A stretch of 64,000 nucleotides of DNA. It comes from Anthopleura xanthogrammica (lineage: Eukaryota; Cnidaria; Anthozoa; Actiniaria; Actiniidae). Location of the stretch: assembly GCA_964019055.1 (NCBI GenBank), contig OZ025219.1, positions 4,731,868 through 4,795,867 of the forward strand, given 5' to 3'. The notes under the pieces are model-generated. The model worked only from the letters and a program-made list of their open reading frames with translations. It searched no databases and was not told the origin of the DNA. Within the stretch, counting starts at the first letter, position 1, and each line of letters opens with the position of its first letter. The position numbers were made by a program, and so were the translations under genes. Positions 60,288 through 64,000 of the stretch are shown here, piece by piece.

Positions 60288-60298
60288 CCCCCCTTTTT
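60288..60298 (-). other. Polypurine tract
   Basis: Minus-strand AAAAAGGGGGG, followed by TAA and then the LTR start TGTCAC. This is the expected primer for plus-strand DNA synthesis. Confidence 0.8.
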
Positions 60299-60381
60299 AA
60301 GACTTTCAAGGAAAGTAAATAAACAGTTCAATCTTAAGTGTTCATGTGTTCAATCAATGAATCAAATAATGTTCATCATTC

Positions 60382-63300
60382 TTAAATTCTGCTCAAGTAA
60401 TCAGCTCCAACGTTATCTGCTCCTTTAATGACTTGAATCTTGAACTTGTAGCTTTGGAGAAACATCGCCCAACGCATTATTCTGTTGTTGGTGAACTTGG
60501 ACTTGTTTAAGTACATCAGTGGTTGATGATCTGTCTGAAGAATAAATTCTTTCCCATACAGGTAAACCATGAACTTCTTAACTGCCCAGATCACAGCCAG
60601 ACATTCTTTCTCAACGGTAGCATATGATCGCTCTCTTTCAGACAATTTCTTGCTTGCGTAACTGACTGGAAATAACTGACCATCTTGCTCTTGCATTAGA
60701 ACTGCTCCAACTCCATAATCTGAAGCGTCTGTACGTAAGATGAATGGCTTTCGCAGATCTGGTAACTTCAGGATTGGTTTCCTGACAAGCATTTGCTTTA
60801 ACGTGTTGTAGGCTTTCTCTTGTGGTTCTCCCCAGCTAATGTGGTTTGGCTGTCCCTTCTTTGTTAAATCTGTTAGAGGAACGGCAATGGCTGCATAGTT
60901 AGGAATGTAGTTGCGATAATAACCAGTCAGCCCTAGGAATGATCTGAGCTGTTTCTTTGTCTTTGGTCGTGAAGCTTGTTTGACTTTATTTATCTTCTCT
61001 GCATGAACGCTGACTTCTCCAACTGAGATATTTTGACCCAAGAACTCAATAGTAGAACTTCCGAGCAGGGTCTTTGTAGGTCTTGCTGTACTGGTTACAC
61101 TTGCCATCCTCTGAAAAAGCTCTTCAAGAACATTAGTGTGCTCACTCCAAGAAATAGCATGTACAAGAATATCATCAATATAATTGTCAACATTGTTCAT
61201 ACCTGCCAGCAACTTACGCATAGCTCTCATCAGTGTTGCCGCAGCATTAACCATACCAAATAGCATCTTCAGGAATTCATAGGTTCCATCAGGTGTAACG
61301 AACGCTGTCTTGGGAATATCTTGTATGGCCACAGGGATTTGCCAATATCCCTTACTGAGATCAATCTTTGAGAAACACTTGACTTGAGTGAGTTTACTTA
61401 ACAGGTCTTCCACTGTAACCATAGGTACTGGATCAAATATGGTTATCTTGTTAAGCTTTCTGTAATCAATGCATATACGATTGGTTCCATCTTTCTTTTG
61501 TACGATGACAACGGGGGAAGCATAGGCTGAGTCTGATTCTCTTATAACGCCCAGTTCCAACATCTCTTCTATGTCTTTCTTTAGTGACTCTTGCACGTGA
61601 TAAGGAATTGGATACGGTTTGGATCTCACCGGAACATCACTCGTCAAGTTAATGTGGTGCTCTACAAGGTCACAAGTTCCTGGTTTGTCAGTGAACACTA
61701 CTGAGTATTTGTAAACGAGGTCTCTGAGCTGCTGTTCCACAGCTATGGGTAACTCTTTACCAAACTGTACATCCTTAGGTGTTTCCTTAGGTCTATACGC
61801 ACGAAGCTCCAACAGCTCGTCGTCATGCTCATCTGTTTCAGCCACTTCATCATTCTGGATAACACTGGCTCCTACTATTTCAAACGCACCTGCTTGTAGA
61901 CTTTTGTCAGGTGATGAGGACTGTCGTTTCATATAGAGCTTCAGGAGATTGGCATGCATGGTCTTTGACTTTCCCTTCATACGAACTTTGTAGTCGTTCA
62001 GACCAATGACACTCTCAACTGCGTAGGGACCTTTCCATTGCATCAACAGCTTGTTGTTGTTCGATGGTAATAACACCAAAACGTTGTCACCCACTTGAAA
62101 TGTTCTGTGTTTGGCTTGACGATCATAGTAGTGTTTGTATCTCTTCTGGGATTTCTGAAGTTCCTCTTGTGCAATCTTTAAGGTCTGATCCAACTTGTTC
62201 CTGAGCTCAAAAACATACTCATAACAATTCTTAGTATCAGATTCACTAACATCTTTGGTCCACAGTTCTCTCAGGATATGCATAGGCCCTCTAACTGTTC
62301 TCCCATACAGAAGCTCAAAGGGGGAAAATCCAGTGGATTCTTGGGGAACTTCACGGTAAGCAAACAACAAAGCATCAACGTACCTGTGCCACTGTTTAGG
62401 TTGTTCGCTGGTCAATCTTCTTAACATGGTCTTTAGTGTGCCATTGAATTTCTCTACTAGACCGTTACACATCGGGTGATAAGGAGTCGTCGTCAGTTGA
62501 CGGATGCCTAGAAGTCTGGACACTTCCTTCATGCACTCTGACATAAACTGGGTTCCTCTATCACTCAGGACTTCTTCAGGCAAACCGAAACGACTATACA
62601 TGTTGACCAAGGCCTCTGCAACACTCTCTGCGGTTATCCTCTTCAAAGGTACTGCTTCCGGGTATCTAGTAGCGTAATCTACCAAGGTAAGTATATAGCG
62701 GTGACCTCCCTCAGATACTGGGTCAATGGGGCCAATTATGTCAACTGCCACTCTTTTAAAGGGTACATCAATGATAGGCATCTTTTCTAAGGGTACTTTG
62801 TGTACAGTTCCTTTGTGCACAGTCTTTTGACAAATGTCACAGGTCTTACAGAAGTTATTCACATCACGATTTAGTCCGGGCCAATAAAAGTTAGTGAGAA
62901 TTCTCTCCCTTGTCTTCTTTATGCCCAAATGACCTCCAAGTAATGAGTCATGTGCAACTTGCATAACATTCTGACGTAATGCTTGGGGAACAACAACTTG
63001 ACGAATTTTGGACCCCTTGTTAAACCTTGGGTGCTTATAAACTCTATATAGAATACCTTCCTTCTCTTCAAACGAGACTTCTTGTAAACCTTTAATCTTA
63101 ATGTCGTTCATCTCTCTGAACTTATCCAAGGACTTGTCCTGTTGCTGTAGAGTTTCAAGTTGTTCCTTGTTTATTGGATCTGTGTTGTTCGTCTTGTTCT
63201 GCGGGACACGAAGAGGCTTTAGGACATCACTCTTCTTAGCTTGTGCTCGTGTAGTAACAGCTACGGTTTCACACCATTTAGGGTCAGGATCCTCTGGATT

Positions 63301-64000
63301 TCTTGCACCTGGAATATTTCCAATAATTAAATCATAAATTGCATCAGGGAGACATTGAGCCTCGACCTCTCCTCTGAAATAAGGAGTGTCCACAGTAATT
63401 AATGCTACCGGTACTTCTCTTACTGTGTTATCTATTAACATCATATACCCAAACTTTCCGGTTAACTGGTCGTCTTCAACTAATTCTCTTTTGACTACTA
63501 CACCGCTGCATCCAGTGTCACGTAATGTATCAACAATTACTTCGCCAATTTTTCCTTTCACAACTGGCATATTCTTTACTGTCTCTTGCGAAGACTTAAC
63601 ACACACACTGTTCAAAAAAGGAATGTTCTTTCCAGAACTTAACATGACTTTACTTCCTGTGACACCAGGGTTTACTTCATCTTCACTGGTAAATTCATCT
63701 TCTTTAACACTTGGACTCTTATTAACTAAACATCCACCACTCGTCTCTGACTTTCTAACTTCATTACCTCTTGGAAACGTATTCCTACTAGTACTTACGC
63801 CACCTGCTTGCGGCCTTCGTGACGGACAAACTCTAGCTTCATGTCCAAAACCACTGCATTTATAGCACTGACGAACTTGACTGGGTAAAGGCTTCACTGG
63901 ACCTTTTGCACACGATGATGCCTTATGGCCATACTCTTGACACTTGTAGCACTGTACATTCTTTTCTGTTATCTGGGATGAGTTAGTAAGATCATCTCTT
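60382..64000 (-). CDS. pol: Retrotransposon Gag C-terminus/Pol polyprotein: CCHC x2, protease, integrase, RT, RNase H (partial)
   Basis: The frame is open from the window edge to TAA at 60,382; no true ATG start lies in view, and the 5' end is outside. Two CCHC zinc knuckles lie at 63,910-63,951 and 63,826-63,867. Counting from the codon at 63,897, the order is: protease DTG 127-129; integrase zinc motif H316, H323, C350, C353, then D386, D446 and E482 (DD35E); GPY/F module near 621-625; RT about 755-935 with D846 and YIDD 906-909; RNase H D1057, E1096, D1123 and D1166. Integrase therefore precedes RT, a copia-like order in a gypsy-type protein, the hallmark of Gmr1-like elements. No chromodomain is seen. 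All visible catalytic residues are intact, so it may be functional. Confidence 0.92.
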   Translation of the reverse strand, partial: RDDLTNSSQITEKNVQCYKCQEYGHKASSCAKGPVKPLPSQVRQCYKCSGFGHEARVCPSRRPQAGGVSTSRNTFPRGNEVRKSETSGGCLVNKSPSVKEDEFTSEDEVNPGVTGSKVMLSSGKNIPFLNSVCVKSSQETVKNMPVVKGKIGEVIVDTLRDTGCSGVVVKRELVEDDQLTGKFGYMMLIDNTVREVPVALITVDTPYFRGEVEAQCLPDAIYDLIIGNIPGARNPEDPDPKWCETVAVTTRAQAKKSDVLKPLRVPQNKTNNTDPINKEQLETLQQQDKSLDKFREMNDIKIKGLQEVSFEEKEGILYRVYKHPRFNKGSKIRQVVVPQALRQNVMQVAHDSLLGGHLGIKKTRERILTNFYWPGLNRDVNNFCKTCDICQKTVHKGTVHKVPLEKMPIIDVPFKRVAVDIIGPIDPVSEGGHRYILTLVDYATRYPEAVPLKRITAESVAEALVNMYSRFGLPEEVLSDRGTQFMSECMKEVSRLLGIRQLTTTPYHPMCNGLVEKFNGTLKTMLRRLTSEQPKQWHRYVDALLFAYREVPQESTGFSPFELLYGRTVRGPMHILRELWTKDVSESDTKNCYEYVFELRNKLDQTLKIAQEELQKSQKRYKHYYDRQAKHRTFQVGDNVLVLLPSNNNKLLMQWKGPYAVESVIGLNDYKVRMKGKSKTMHANLLKLYMKRQSSSPDKSLQAGAFEIVGASVIQNDEVAETDEHDDELLELRAYRPKETPKDVQFGKELPIAVEQQLRDLVYKYSVVFTDKPGTCDLVEHHINLTSDVPVRSKPYPIPYHVQESLKKDIEEMLELGVIRESDSAYASPVVIVQKKDGTNRICIDYRKLNKITIFDPVPMVTVEDLLSKLTQVKCFSKIDLSKGYWQIPVAIQDIPKTAFVTPDGTYEFLKMLFGMVNAAATLMRAMRKLLAGMNNVDNYIDDILVHAISWSEHTNVLEELFQRMASVTSTARPTKTLLGSSTIEFLGQNISVGEVSVHAEKINKVKQASRPKTKKQLRSFLGLTGYYRNYIPNYAAIAVPLTDLTKKGQPNHISWGEPQEKAYNTLKQMLVRKPILKLPDLRKPFILRTDASDYGVGAVLMQEQDGQLFPVSYASKKLSERERSYATVEKECLAVIWAVKKFMVYLYGKEFILQTDHQPLMYLNKSKFTNNRIMRWAMFLQSYKFKIQVIKGADNVGADYLSRI

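Larger units (their letters stand above)
60077..64000 (-). mobile_element. Ty3/gypsy-superfamily LTR retrotransposon with integrase before RT (Gmr1-like), 3' part
   Basis: Minus-strand element: pol frame (60,382-64,000 and beyond), polypurine tract, and 3' LTR ending in TGTCAC...GTGACA inverted termini. It interrupts a LINE endonuclease frame. The target sequence at the 3' junction is CCCCC (60,072-60,076); the other end, gag, primer-binding site and 5' LTR lie outside. The intact long frame with all catalytic residues suggests a young insertion. Confidence 0.9.

Noticed and set aside
61033..63865. Plus-strand frames within the LTR element
   Set aside because: They lie opposite the intact pol frame with all catalytic motifs and have no recognisable features of their own.

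Overview
The window looks like nuclear DNA of a metazoan. It carries a Ty3/gypsy-type LTR retrotransposon, a CR1-like LINE whose ORF1 has a SAP and an SGNH domain, an eroded eukaryotic-type tyrosine recombinase and more than 50 kb of satellite. This mix is common in cnidarians and also occurs in other marine invertebrates, so 'probably cnidarian' is inference. No host single-copy gene, rRNA or tRNA was recognised.

Layout. (1) 1-50,283: a head-to-tail satellite with a 329-bp monomer, about 57.7 copies of subfamily A (1-18,985) followed abruptly by about 95 copies of subfamily B (18,986-50,283). (2) 50,284-50,317: a scrambled junction where the array flips strand. (3) 50,318-50,937: about 1.9 inverted monomers (subfamily C). 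(4) 50,938-54,083: an unrelated island. It holds small, tightly packed minus-strand reading frames, several with a TATA-like CTATAAAG or TAAAGAAAG element just upstream of the ATG and three with a stem-loop (8-bp stem, 4-nt loop) at the stop codon; it also has a proline-coding tandem repeat. It looks like a fragment of a DNA virus or virus-derived element. (5) 54,084-56,934: about 8.7 further inverted monomers (subfamily D). (6) 56,951-57,720: a 50-bp minisatellite in two opposite blocks around a scrap of the 329-bp satellite. (7) 57,721-58,085: an eroded tyrosine recombinase. (8) About 58,100-60,076: a CR1-like LINE, with ORF1 and the start of the ORF2 endonuclease. (9) 60,077-64,000: a minus-strand LTR retrotransposon inserted into that endonuclease, with 3' LTR, polypurine tract and an intact pol frame that runs off the window. 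Its order is protease-integrase-RT-RNase H, as in the Gmr1-like clade, not that of ordinary gypsy elements.

How it fits together. The region is heterochromatin-like and layered: a homogenising satellite array, an inversion, an island that replaces about 62 bp of an inverted monomer, and nested transposons. The least explained part is the 3.1-kb island: conserved short-leader promoters, hairpin 3' ends, two paralogous small proteins, one frameshifted gene, a NUMOD-like DNA-binding protein and a divergent promoter that points into satellite.

Limits. All family names are from motif reading; no search was run. Copy-number and inversion claims in the satellite depend on the assembly being right.
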